Shown one piece after another: positions 37,195 to 49,460 of a stretch of 64,000 nt of DNA. Each line of letters starts with the position of its first letter. Within the stretch, counting starts at the first letter, position 1. A program made the translations under genes and the position numbers. Source of the stretch: Ciborinia camelliae (lineage: Eukaryota; Ascomycota; Leotiomycetes; Helotiales; Sclerotiniaceae); the NCBI GenBank assembly GCA_025890175.1, contig JANPYM010000004.1, forward strand, positions 1,185,134 through 1,249,133, written 5' to 3'. The notes below the pieces were generated by a model. The model searched no databases, was not told where the DNA came from, and was given only the letters and a program-made list of their open reading frames with translations.

Positions 37195-40100
37195 ATGCCT
37201 CCCAAGAAGAAAGCCACTGGGCCAGTAGAAGCTAAAGCTACAGCTACCACCACATCTGCAGCTCAAGCAAGCTCCGCAAAGAAAGTAGGCAAACCCATGC
37301 GTGTTATTATGGCAGACAACTAACTTACTTCAAATCTAGACTCAAGATTTTGCGCAAGAAGTCGATGGGCCATCAGTGGAATCTGAGAACCCTAAACGCA
37401 GGAGGGTGACGAAAACGAAACAAGCTGCCGACGCGGGACCCGTACCACAGAGGGACGATGATGTACGAATGCTTCTCATTCTGTTCGAGAGCTTTCATTG
37501 ACAATGATTATAGGGCTTTGCCGCCTTACTCGAGCCATTCTACGATGGAAAAAGTTTGACGGATCCTATCAATACGGCGAAGGTAAAGAACTTTTCGGGA
37601 ATTTATGGCACCTTTTCTAATGGACCTTAGGATAAATGGAACCTTGTACCGGCTTTCTTGAAAGTCAAAGGTCTTGTCAAACAACATATCGACTCCTTCA
37701 ACTATTTTGTCGAGCACGAAATCAAGGATATTGTCAAGGCAAATAAAAGAGTTACAAGCGATGTAGACAAATATTTCTGGTTGGAGTCAGTTGAAAGATG
37801 TTGGAGCAATCTGCGTTTAATTTACTAACTGTCGGCAGATATACCGATATTCGTGTTGGCGAGCCCGAACGAATGGACTACGATGATCGCAGACCGCAAA
37901 ATGAAATTACGCCTAATGAATGCCGTCTCCGTGACATGACCTATGCTGCGCCAATCAGGGTCGACATCAAATACATGCGTGGGAGGACTATTGTAGCTAG
38001 GAAGAACATAGCGATTGGCAGAATGCCTATCATGTTGAAAAGCTCGAAATGTCGACTGGCTGGAAAGAATGATCGGCAAATGGCTCATATGAACGAGTGT
38101 GCTTTGGATCCTGGCGGTTATTTCGTTGTGAATGGAACAGAGAAGGTCATTCTTGTTCAAGAACAACTCAGCAAGAACAGAGTCATCATCGAAGCAGACC
38201 CAAAGAAGGGAATTGTTTCTGCATCCGTTACTAGGTTAGATAGTTTTCCACACTACCTTGGTGATATTACTAACTTTTCACAGTTCTACACATGAGCGCA
38301 AATCGAAAAGTTATGTAATGCTCAAAAAGGAACGAATATCGCTTCAGCATAATATCCTGAATGAAGCTCTACCGATCGTGATTGTACTAAAGGCCATGGG
38401 AATACAATCAGATCACGAATTATTACTTCTAGTCGCTGGGTCTGACGAGAGATATCAAGACGAGTTTTCTGTAAATTTTGAAGAAGCTACCAAACTTGGT
38501 GTCCATACTCAACATCAAGCTCTTGAATATATAGGAGCTCGTGTCAAGATGGGTAGTCGAGCAAGGCAACCAGGAGGGCCTCAGCGTCGCAACTACATTG
38601 GAGATGCTCTCGAGGCTCTCGCAAATATCATAATCACGCACGTCCCAGTTGTTGGGCTAGACTTCCGTCCGAAGGCACTCTATATCTGTTTTATGGTTCG
38701 CCGAGTCCTCATGGCGATGGTTAACCCCAAACTTGTTGATGATCGAGATTATGTTGGAAATAAACGCTTGGAACTTGCTGGGCAGCTTCTTTCTTTACTT
38801 TTTGAGGATTTGTTCAAGAAGTTCAACACTGATCTGAAGATGAATATTGATAAAGTCCTGAAAAAGCCGAACAGGGGGATGGAGTTCGATGCATATAATC
38901 ATATGCAATCTCACGGCAACTACATCACTATTGGTATGAACCGTGCTATTTCGACGGGCAACTGGAGTTTGAAAAGATTTAAGATGGAACGGGCAGGTGT
39001 TACTCACGTTCTCAGTAGACTCAGCTATATTAGTGCTCTCGGAATGATGACTAGAATCAGCAGTCAGTTTGAGAAGACTAGGAAAGTTAGTGGACCGAGA
39101 GCTTTACAACCTTCGCAATTTGGCATGCTTTGCACATCCGATACTCCTGAGGGAGAAGCTTGTGGACTGGTCAAGAATTTGGCACTCATGACTCATATCA
39201 CTACGTATGATGATGAAGAGCCTGTCAAAAAACTGACTTTCGTTCTTGGTGCAGAAGATATCGTTTCCATGAGTGGTAAGGAAATTTACGAGAAGGGAGC
39301 CTACGTTATCTTTGTTAACGGAACGCCCCTTGCCCTTACACGGCAACCCAAAAAGTTCCTCAACTCCTTTCGAAAATTTCGACGTATGGGCCGTATTTCG
39401 GAGTATATCAGTATTTTTATTAACCATCACAGCACGTCTGTTCATATTGCTACAGACGAAGGTCGAATTTGTAGACCTCTAATTATTGTTGAGAACAAAA
39501 AGCCCAAGGTCACGAAACGTCATCTCGAGGAGCTGCGTAAGGGAACGATGGACTTCGACGACTTCTTGTATAAGGGGCTGCTCGAATATGTTGACTGTAA
39601 CGAGGAGAACGATTCTAATATTGCCATTAGAGAAAATTATATCAACGAAGCCACAACCCATCTTGAAATTGAACCTTTCACTGTCCTAGGAGCGGTTGCG
39701 GGGCTTATCCCATATCCGCATCACAATCAATCTCCCAGAAACACATATCAATGTGCTATGGGTAAGCAAGCTATTGGCGCTATCGCATACAATCAATTTT
39801 CTCGCATTGATACTCTGCTTTATCTTATGGTCTATCCACAGCAACCTATGGTTAAGACTCGTACGATAGAATTAATCAAGTACGATAAGCTTCCTGCTGG
39901 TCAAAACGCAACGGTCGCTGTCATGTCCTTTTCGGGTTACGATATTGAGGATGCTCTTGTTCTCAATAAGGCTTCCTGTGATCGTGGATTTGGACGTTGC
40001 CAAGTGTTCCGTAAATATTCAACGCAGTTGAAGAAGTACCCTAATCGGTCTCAAGATCGTATTGCCGATAGGCAGATTGGCGAGAATGGTAAACCTATTG

Positions 40101-41110
40101 CAAAGCATAGAGTATTGGGGACTGATGGGGTTGCGATGGTCGGTGAGAGAATTAATGCTGGCGAAACTTATCTGAATAAGGAAGCCCCCTCGAATCCAAA
40201 TTCATCTGGGATTGGCTCAGATTATGGCGCAAATGATATGAAACCTGCACCAATGGGCTACAAACTACCGGATCATGCTTACATCGATAAGGTCATGCTC
40301 TCACAAACCGAGAATGAAAGCACGGTCATCAAAGTTCAAACTCGCCAAACCAGACGACCTGAGCTAGGAGACAAATTCTCATCTCGCCACGGTCAAAAAG
40401 GTGTTGTGGGTATCATCGTCAATCAAGAAGATATGCCTTTCGCAGATTCTGGAGTTACTCCTGATATTATCATGAACCCTCACGGTTTCCCGTCTCGTAT
40501 GACAGTCGGTAAAATGCTGGAGTTGCTCTCTGGAAAAGCCGGTGTTATCAATGGCTCTCTTGAATACGGTACTTGTTTTGGAGGCAGTAATGTCGATGTC
40601 ATGGGCCAGATTTTAATCGACAAAGGCTTCAGTTACTCCGGCAAAGATTTCGTCACGAGTGGGATCACGGGAGAGTCTTTACCAGCCTACGTCTTCTTCG
40701 GTCCAATCTACTATCAAAAGCTCAAGCATATGGTTCAAGATAAGATGCATTCTCGATCTCGCGGTCCCCGCGCTATTCTCACACGTCAACCCACAGAAGG
40801 TAGATCCAGAGATGGTGGTCTGCGTTTGGGAGAGATGGAGAGAGATTGTCTTATTGCATATGGTGCCAGTCAGTTGTTACTCGAAAGACTTATGCTTAGT
40901 AGTGATGCCCACGAGGTGGATATTTGCGAAACGTGTGGTCTGATGGGATATTCAGGATGGTGTCAAACATGCAAGAGTTCAAAGGGTGTTTCAACGATGA
41001 CGATGCCGTATGCGGCGAAGTTATTGGTGCAGGAAATGCTTAGTATGAATGTGCTGGTGAGACTGAAGTTGGAGGATGAATTCCCTCATTCGGGCCACGT
41101 TCGTGGATGA
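37195..41110 (+). CDS. RET1: RNA polymerase III second-largest subunit (C128)
   Basis: The beta-like core subunit of Pol III, which makes tRNAs, 5S rRNA and other small RNAs in the nucleus. Exons 37195-37284, 37340-37462, 37514-37582, 37631-37785, 37839-38234 and 38284-41110 join to 1219 aa, somewhat longer than yeast (1149) because of an Ala/Lys-rich N terminus with a basic [10 protein letters not shown]. Seen: the protrusion/lobe blocks with [18 protein letters not shown] and [13 protein letters not shown], the hybrid-binding block with [36 protein letters not shown], the [15 protein letters not shown] region and [18 protein letters not shown], and a C-terminal zinc-binding [16 protein letters not shown]. 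The sequence is Pol III-like rather than Pol I or II (for example [20 protein letters not shown]). Start was chosen as the first Met in the first exon. Confidence 0.96.
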
Positions 41111-42469
41111 GAGAGTTGAGAGGCGAGATGATATAAATAATGGAGCTGAGGGGAATTAAATTTGCTATATTGATTTGGGCCTCGGAAATTTTTGAGTGAT
41201 GGACTCTAAATGCATAGCAACGGCGCACAGGCAGACAATTTGTATAAAAAAATCCCCATGGACTTTTGTCAGAGGATTTTGATGTAAATATTTATTTGCA
41301 TGAAAAAATACACATGATACTTGACTTTTCTTGTTTCATTCTTGACAATTAAAATAGAAATGAGGCAATACCACTGTGCTGTCCTTCACACCCTTTCCCT
41401 TGCAAAACGGACAACGCAAGAGCTCGTCTTGTAAGTACGAAATGCTAGATATAATATATCTGCACCTCGAATTCATTTATCATTATCAACGTTATACATA
41501 GTCATTATGCTGATGGAAGAAAACTCGCTCTATCTAGGCGAAAAATTTGGCTGAAATTGACATGATATATAGGTATCAATATCCCATTTAAATTTGAAAA
41601 ACAAGCCGCCACCATTGTGCTGATTCAAAATGAATAATCAATCTTCAATGTTCTAGTTTGATAGATTGAACCTTGGAAAGAAACCAACCATGTCCTTGTG
41701 TATCTATGAAAATTTCATGATTTGCATACTACTAGGTACGTATCTATCCTTCCGCAAACAACCATAACATAGGTACCTAGGTATTGTATTCTATCGTCAC
41801 ATTGAACCAACCATTCCATATTCTCGGAAATTCAATTGATCGATCAAATGCAGAAATGGATGTGGATGTGGATGACGTCGCTAGATACCTACCTATCTAC
41901 CTAGTTGCTCTCGCTCGCTTATCACGCCCAACCCCCCTCACCCCCTCCGTCCGTTAGGAATGTAAACACGCCCGCCGCCATGGACAGGAATGTTACTATT
42001 CCTGTGACGAATGGAAAAATAGCGTAACACAAGAGGTTGATATCTTTCCAGCCTCGCATTTCCAAATGTTGCCACGCGCGAAGGAATTCCCCTTTCCAGC
42101 CCCCAATCATCCTCCTCCTTTCCTCGCAGAGGAACTCCCTCCTCTCTTCACCTGATCCGGCGAAAAACGTGATGTCGTCGTCCAGGAGCGGAAATCTTCA
42201 AAAGTTGAGGATGCGTGCTGCGCGAGCATATATCTATCGAATCTATCACTTGACCTCATGTCCAGATGGTTACCCTGGTGGTAATCTGATTCCATCGCAT
42301 CGAACGTATAGATACATCGGATTTAATATTTTTCAATGCCATCTTCTCGTTTCTCCTTCTTCTCTTGGATATTTCGATGAACAACAGATAAACTACCTAG
42401 GTACCTACCTACCTATTCGACTCGTTCGTTACCTAGCAACCACCACCACCACCACCCGCCGCCACAAAA
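41111..42469. other. Intergenic, microsatellite-rich
   Basis: 3' side of the Pol III gene and 5' side of the four-TM protein gene, with TAGG/CCTA units near 41735-41780, 41885-41900 and 42395-42415 and a CCACCACC-rich leader just before the next start. The open frame 42037-42630 is not a convincing gene. Confidence 0.5.
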
Positions 42470-45113
42470 ATGCCCAAGAAACCCTACCCCGTGCTCGCCC
42501 CCCGTGCCCAAATTCCAATCATCGATCTGCGTCCCTCGCTCACGACACGCATCTTAACACCCTTTCTTGTTTTTTGTACGTTGCTCATCCTGCTGCTTTG
42601 TATTGCTGCGGGCATTCTCTTGAGCGTTAAATTGTTCGAGGAGAAGCATACGCATGTTATTGCGCTGAGGGCTGGGTCGGGATTTGTGTTGGTTGGGGTG
42701 AGTTTCTTTCTTTCTTTCTTTCCTGGGGTTTGTTTGGTGAGGCGGGGCGATGAAGAGGGTGAGGGGTGAGATGGGGAGGATGAGGAAGTTGGGCTAACAG
42801 TAATGTAGTGTTCATTCTCAGTACTCTATTTGATACTTCACTTCTTTGCTAGTATCAAGAACGCACCAGTGGGATTTGTACGACCGCCTGGGTTGAAGCT
42901 ACATGCATATAGCTTTATCGTCGCACGCGTAACTCTCGTTTGTTGGATGATATCCATTATCGCATCTAGCATCATCGTTTCCAGACCGAAAGTTTGTCCT
43001 CCAGGAACGAAGGATTGTAAGATACAGATTGGTGGGATCGTGGTTTCGAGTATTGCTTTGTGCGTATTTCAAATGTCATGCTTGATAGACGATAGATGAG
43101 CGGCGCTAATCTCAAGTTTCTGAATATAGTATAGCAATAGGTATCATCCTAACCGCCCTGGAAGCCTGTCAATACCCATTCCAACTCCCCACTACAAGTT
43201 CAATTCTCCCCGGGACGGTGAATTGCAGGGTAAGCTCATTTGGGGATGATTTGGTAGATAGTAATCTCACCTCCCTCAACCCTTCTGCGGCGAATATTCT
43301 CAAATCGCAATCGCAATTTATGAGTCCTTCGGCCTCGAATGATTCGATACCATCACTGCATGACGATTATTTGTTCATGGGGAATGAAAGGGAAGAGTGG
43401 GAAAAGAACCAATCGCTTGCAATAGCGAATGCGAGGATTACTAGTGAGACGAATATTAAGAGGAAACCTGTGCCTCCAGGCACATTAGAATCGACATTGC
43501 CAAAATCAGAATCAAAGGGTTGGATGACTTCTATGCCAGGAGAATTCCCATCCGAGAGACCTGTTGCACCACTGAGACCTATTACACCACCTCTCCCTAC
43601 ACCGGCATTACCGCGAGTGAAATCGAAATCTAGGGGTTGGGGAATTGGGTGGTCGTATCTTATGAGAGATACGGGATCAAATGAGAAGTGCATGCCACAT
43701 TCCGATTCAGCGATATCTTTGGGGTCGAATTCAAGTTCTGAATGCGCGAACTGCGGGAGCTCCGCAAATCCATCGCCGACAAAACAGGTGAACAATTCTT
43801 TTGTTTCACAGAGAATGGCGAGGCCGAGGAATGTGACGCCGAGTAGTAGTATAAGTAATGTTGCGATGAGATCACCGTTGTCTACGATGAGGTTTGTGCC
43901 CAATACCGCGCGTGATGCGAATGATGCTAATCGGATTAGAACTGCCGAATCTCCAGATGTAGCAATTAAGCCCGATGTGGCACTTGTTCCAACGACTGTT
44001 CCTTCATCCCTTGATCGAATTTCTCCTAAAAAACCTCCTATTACACAACCTCTACCACTAACGTTGCTTAACGAGATGATGGTAAGGAGACCATCTGTAC
44101 CACCTCCACCAGCCAGAATGCCGAAACCTCCACATCCGACAGAGGGTTTACCTATACCCCCAAAACATGTCACTCCACTTAAAAGAAAACCCATCGAAGC
44201 CAAACTTACCAAACAATCCAAAACTTGGAAGGACACTCTTCCAGTCAGAGGCGGAAGCTTCGAGATTGAAAGAAAACCTGTAGCCACAACCAAAGATGTT
44301 GTCTCGAGTAAACCAAAAGGTTCCGCAGCCAGACCAACTCCAAAACAAAAGACTTCCGAGGCCAGACCGTCCCTGAAATCTTGGAAAGATTCTTTACCCA
44401 TTAGAGGGGGAAGCTTTGAGATGGAAAGATCGTCGGCGAATATAAGGGATATTTTCCCGAATATATCAAGAGGGCTTGTCGAGACTAAACAGCCTTTAAA
44501 ACCTTCAACAAATCCGAAGCAAACTCCTCTCAGAGCAAAGAAGAACTCGGAGAGCCGAACACAGACACAGGCACAGGCACAGATACCAACCAAGTCGTCG
44601 AATACAGTGATAGTGATTAAAAAGAAAAGTGCAGAAATCAAGGTCCCAGGTGCTTTCCTCGATTATGCAAAACAAGATGCATCGAAGGAACGACCAACCA
44701 GCCGCGAGATCAAAATTCCTGGTGCATTTATCGACCAACTTCCTTCCGACACGGACAAGAGTCACGAAGAAGAATCAATTATCCGCAAGAAGCCACAAGG
44801 AGTTAGACCACTGAAATTAAGACCGAAAGTAAAAGCTACAGAGAAAGCAAAACCTATAGAAAAGCCAAAACCAGCAGCGAAATCCCTGGTCGACGAACCC
44901 GAGACTCTGTACGTACCCGCACCTCGTGGTCCCCGCGACCGTCCGTTCAAACGAAAGATATTCGGGAGATCTAATGCCGGCGTGCCGCGAAATGATCGCG
45001 ATTCTACACAATTGCTCGATGCGGTACAGGTAGAATACATGAAGGTGAAACCGCTGAGAAGATTGAGTTTGGGAGAAGTATCAACTGGAATGGGAAATTT
45101 GTGGGATGATTGA
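42470..45113 (+). CDS. Four-TM membrane protein with long repeat-bearing tail
   Basis: I do not recognise a named family. Exons 42470-42697, 42809-43059 and 43130-45113 join to 820 aa. The first 170 or so residues hold four hydrophobic segments (starting about residues 27, 66, 108 and 142), a tetraspan arrangement reminiscent of MARVEL or Sur7-like proteins. The remaining ~640 residues are Ser/Pro/Lys-rich and probably disordered cytosol-facing tail. Within it, a 20-residue module of the form K-[ST]-W-K-D-x-L-P-x-R-G-G-S-F-E-x-E-R occurs twice (44220-44279 and 44376-44435), and a 9-residue module IK[VI]PGAF[LI]D occurs twice (44637-44663 and 44709-44735). Basic Pro-rich segments suggest SH3 or kinase contacts. 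Function is unknown. Confidence 0.8.
44220..44435 (+). repeat. Duplicated 20-residue module in protein tail
   Basis: KTWKDTLPVRGGSFEIERKP at 44220-44279 and KSWKDSLPIRGGSFEMERSS at 44376-44435, 14 of 20 residues identical. Differences are mostly conservative, which argues for selection on both copies rather than recent duplication. Confidence 0.9.
44637..44735 (+). repeat. Duplicated IKxPGAFxD module in protein tail
   Basis: IKVPGAFLD at 44637-44663 and IKIPGAFID at 44709-44735, in the same reading frame, differing by conservative changes only. Confidence 0.85.
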
Positions 45114-45724
45114 AAGGGCGGGTGGATTAGATTAGATGAGATGAGATGAGATTAGATTAGATGGTAGAGGTTCCTTATCCCAACAAATGGGATGGATGTT
45201 GGGCATAATATCATTAATATAAGATGGAGATATGGATTTCGGTTCCGTGGTCAACGTGGGAGAATGAAGACCAGAGTGTGGGTTCCTGATTAGGTGTGTT
45301 GTACAAACGGGAAGTGGAACATTTGAACCCAAAGAGATCAGAATTTCCCAATTTGATATCTTCATGTTGCCGTTCACTTGAGACTTAACTTATCATACCT
45401 AGATAATAAACTAATAAATGACAGATCAACCATCGACCATGAACCAATTGTGTAATCCTTGTATATATATATATCTCTCTCAGATAATTACATATGATAA
45501 TTACATATTACATGTGAAATGGTGATTGAGGAGGGGGGTTGGTTGTGCGAAGAAATGTGAAGAATGTGAAGTGATGTGATGTGACTGTAACAGCAAGTCA
45601 GCAACAAAGATAACCCCGCTTCGCCTAATCTTCATGTACATGGATGGAAATGTAGGTGTGTATGTAATATGTATGGATGGATGTGGATGGATCCATGAGA
45701 GTATGGATGTACGGAGTATGTATA

Positions 45725-45806
45725 GGTATATATATATATATAGGTATATATATATATATGTATGTACCTTCAGGAGTATGTATGTATGTATGTATGTATA
45801 TATGTA
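45725..45806. repeat. TA and TATG microsatellites
   Basis: Alternating TA runs interrupted by GGTA, then tandem TATG units. Confidence 0.9.
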
Positions 45807-45912
45807 TTAGGTATGGTATAGTACCTATATCTTATCTCATTACTCACTCCTGACATGGATATCTTCTCCATGAAGCACAGTACCTACTAGGTAGGTACTA
45901 GGTATTCATATG

Positions 45913-45955
45913 TTCAGATGTTCAGATATTCAGATATTCAGATATTCAGATATTC
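45913..45955. repeat. 9-bp tandem repeat TTCAGATAT
   Basis: About four to five tandem copies of TTCAGATAT, the first with one substitution. Confidence 0.85.
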
Positions 45956-47246
45956 ATATAAAAATCAGCTCAAGTAGAAGTGAAACATTCAACATTCTAT
46001 CATGATTGGCCATTGATGAAAAGAGGTAATGAAGTTGATGATGCCATGATGGATGCCCAATGAAAAGAATCCTAAATTGATCTACCTTACTACCTAAGGT
46101 GCTGCAAGATGACGTTAAATGTCAATCATATTACTGTGAATATCGTGAAATTTTCAAGAGGACATTCATTTGCCGCAGTTTCCTTGATGAAAAATAATAT
46201 TGAAGTGGAGAGTTCAAATGTTGAATATTGAAAAAGTCGAAAGTTGATTGAACAATGAAAATGAAATAAATTGAAGTCATTAAAAGTCACCCGGTAACCT
46301 TAATTAACTCATCATTGCCACCTTTCACCACCTTTCACTTCGATCAGGTAAAACAGGTGATATCAGACAAAGAATATCTATCAATACCTCACCTCACCTC
46401 ATTCTGACATTGTTGCAGATGTAGAAACTTCCCACTTTCAAGGTTCTTTTATTAATTGTAAGGAATTAATATCAGTCTTGACTGAGCTGAGCTACCTACT
46501 CTACATATCTATCAATTTGATAGAAAACAACAAACAAACAACAAACAACAACATTGATGCAACTCTACCTAAGACCTAAGACCTAAGACCTCCAACTAAG
46601 ACCCAAGTGACAAGAAGAGACCAGAGACAAAAGAGACAAAAGAGAAGAGACAAGAGACATTTCACATGTAACATTTCACATTCACATTCACATTCACCTC
46701 ATCCACTCATCAACTCAACTCATCAACTCATCAACCCATTTTACCCACCTACCCACCTACCTACCTCCTACCTTACCCACCACATGTTTCTTAAGAATTG
46801 AACCTACCTTACCTACTACTTACTACCCACTGTCTAATGCCCACTCAGCTGCCCTCCACCAGCTCCTTTTTACGAAGTCACACGAACATTTCTTACGATA
46901 ACGATCTCAAACTGTCTTAATAAGCAATTTCTTTTCTTCTCTTCTCTTTTCTTTTCCTTTGGAAAGTATTTATTTTCCATCCAAAGCAACCTGGGTATCA
47001 TCATTTCATCTCAAAATAGGTACCCTTGAAAGTGGAAAGAAAGTTCTCAAAACCATCTTAAACTTATAAGCTTAAGGTACTCGGATAAGGTTATCACAAA
47101 AGCTTCCATCTTAAAAGAAGTGGGTGGCAGCAAAAACAACAACAACAATAACAACAACCACCAAAACAAAAACAAATAAACAGACCACACCCAAGGCATC
47201 CTCTTCAAAACATACAAATCTCAAAATACATAAATCGCAGTTGGCA

Positions 47247-48150
47247 ATGACTACCACCATGTCTTCCTCAGAAGCACCAGCTCTCCATAGCCCTCCAAGT
47301 CCTACAGCAAAACGTCCAAAAGGTAACATACATTCCCCAAGAAATTCACCCCGCTATCCCTTCATCTTCTCATCGACACCCAACTAACAACTCGACAAAA
47401 GGAATCCTTAAAAACTCTTTCCACCGCTCTCCACCCTCCCAGGTCCCAATAACCACCTCCGCACCCCCCATCACCTCGCCCAAACACGTCGCCATCCCTC
47501 CCGCCATCTCTCCACTCACTGGCATCTCCGACAAAGACGTCACTCTCCAAAACACGCTCCAAAATGCAGGCCATCGACGTTCTTCCTCTGGAAGCAACCG
47601 TCCCATCCGCCGTCAATCATCTGGTTCTGCCCATCGTGATGATGACAACAATAATATGCGTCTCCAATGGGACGAAGCCAATCTCTACCTAACCGAACAA
47701 GAAAAAAGCAGCACCATGAAAATCAACGAGCCAAAAACCCCCTATGCCAAACATTATGATCCCGCCGAAGATGAAGAAGAACTTCGAACCATCGATGCCG
47801 GTGAAATAATCGTCGATGAACTCGACAAAGTACAAGGATCCCATATTCACTCACCACATCGTTCAAGGCGTGCCAAGGATGACGAGATCCCTGGGTTGAG
47901 CTTAGGAGAACCGGAAGAAGAAGTTCCAGATCGGGAGATGATGGATGGGGAGGAGAAGAAAGTTCATGTGGCCGGGGAGGGAACGGATGCGGATGCGGAT
48001 GTGCTTGGGATGACGCCGGAGGAACGCGCCAAACACGAGAGGTTTGAGGCGATGAGAAGGAAGCATTATGATATGGCGAATGTTGCGGGATTGTTGGGAC
48101 ATCCGGAGGATATTGATGTGGATGAGGATGAGGATATGAATGGGAGATAG
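47247..48150 (+). CDS. GLC8: Protein phosphatase inhibitor 2 (IPP-2/Glc8)
   Basis: A regulator of protein phosphatase 1 (PP1/Glc7), largely disordered. Exons 47247-47322 and 47402-48150 (intron 79 nt) join to 274 aa. Seen: the KGILKN PP1-binding motif formed across the splice junction, [20 protein letters not shown], the GSK3-type site region KINEPKTPY followed by AKHYDPAED, and the [12 protein letters not shown] motif near the C terminus; the end is acidic ([13 protein letters not shown]). These are the four recognisable IPP-2 motifs in their normal order. A second in-frame ATG lies 12 nt downstream of the chosen start. The leader is A-rich with CAA repeats, typical of fungal 5' UTRs. Confidence 0.93.
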
Positions 48151-49430
48151 GATGTGGATGATGATCATGATGACGATGATGATGATGATGGAGGATTTGG
48201 TGATGGGAATGGGGATGGGAATGGGAATGGCGTTTCCATGGTTTTGCTTGACTTGACTTGCCTGCGATGGTCGGGGATTATATTCATACTCATACTTTAC
48301 TTATACTCATTACGCGAATTGATTTCGTTGGTTGGTGGAAAGGGATATGGATGGATGGATGTATGTATCATACGATGAATGAATGGTTGAGCCATTTTTG
48401 GGTTCTTGCGGACCTTTTCCCAATTCTTTCACTACCTTACTTACCTTACCTACCTACCTGCAAATATAGCTCGGAGAGTTTTTATAGGCTGGACCTGGCT
48501 GGCTGGATGATGTGTAATGATCAAAAACGAAAGTTTCCGGATTCCTCACTCCACATGATTGATTCTTCGGTTCTTCCGCGCACCCACACAATCCCGCACG
48601 ATTGTCTGGTGTAGGTTCTCACTCGTTTCTAGATTCACTGAGTTGCCTCGCTCCTTACAGTCTCGGGTTTCCTTTGCAGTGGAACCGATCCTGAGATGGA
48701 TCCCGCTGGTGTCCTCGTCGTCGAGGTCAAGTTCCTCCGTTTCTCTCTCATCTTGTCTCTACCTACCTACTCCTACTTCATTACCTGCCTAGGTATTGGT
48801 ATTGATATTGGTATTGAGGTATTGGTATTGAACTCCCTACCTATATTTCGTTTCTCATCTATACTGTCTGGATAGGTCCCCCCGTTCCCCCTTCTCTTAA
48901 AAAATATCACAAATTCATCTATAAATATAAAATAACCATCGTGTGATGAGATAAATACTCTCTTCTTCTTCCCCCCCCTTTCTTCCTGTCTGTCTGTGTT
49001 TATTATCATATCAAAATCATGGGTTCGAATAACATTATATCCTGTATTATTTATGGATAATTTATGGATGGTACGTCTTCGAGTATCAATCAATCAATCA
49101 CATTGCTTGCTCTCTCTCTTTCTCTCTCTCTCGGACTACTTTCACCCCTCCCCCCGTCATTATCATCATCATCATCATCATCATAGGTACCTACACAATC
49201 CTCGGGCAATCTGGTGGACGAGGGATGGTTCTTTGGGTTTTGGGCCCCTCGATGGCGGGATTCTTCGTTTATTATAGGTGGGGGTTGGGTAGGTGGAAAT
49301 GGAAATGGAAATGGAAATGGAAATGGAAATCGGTAGGTTGGGGCGTAGCGTTTTGTTGTGGGTGGAGGGCTGATATTAGGGTGTGGATGGTGTGGATTGT
49401 GTGGAATAGAGTTGGTTAGGTAGGTAGCTG

Positions 49431-49460
49431 GAGGGAGGGAGGGAGGGAGGGAGGGAGGGG
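49431..49460 (+). repeat. (GGGA)n array, possible G-quadruplex
   Basis: Seven or so consecutive GGGA units, giving many G3 runs one base apart on the plus strand, which satisfies a canonical G-quadruplex pattern. Confidence 0.85.

Larger units (their letters stand above)
45114..47246. other. Intergenic, dense microsatellites
   Basis: It contains a GATTAGAT/GAGATGA-type repeat just after the previous gene, TA/TATG arrays at 45725-45806, a TTCAGATAT 9-mer array at 45913-45955, TAGG units near 45880-45905, and a CCTA/CACATT-rich stretch at 46560-46780 ahead of an A-rich, CAACAA-repeated leader for the next gene. No gene is supported. Confidence 0.6.

Noticed and set aside
43367..44641. A 424-codon minus-strand open frame opposite the four-TM protein gene
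   Set aside because: It is antisense to a spliced gene with good motifs and internal repeats; the frame is long only because the sense codons are Lys/Ser/Pro rich. Its translation has no domain features.
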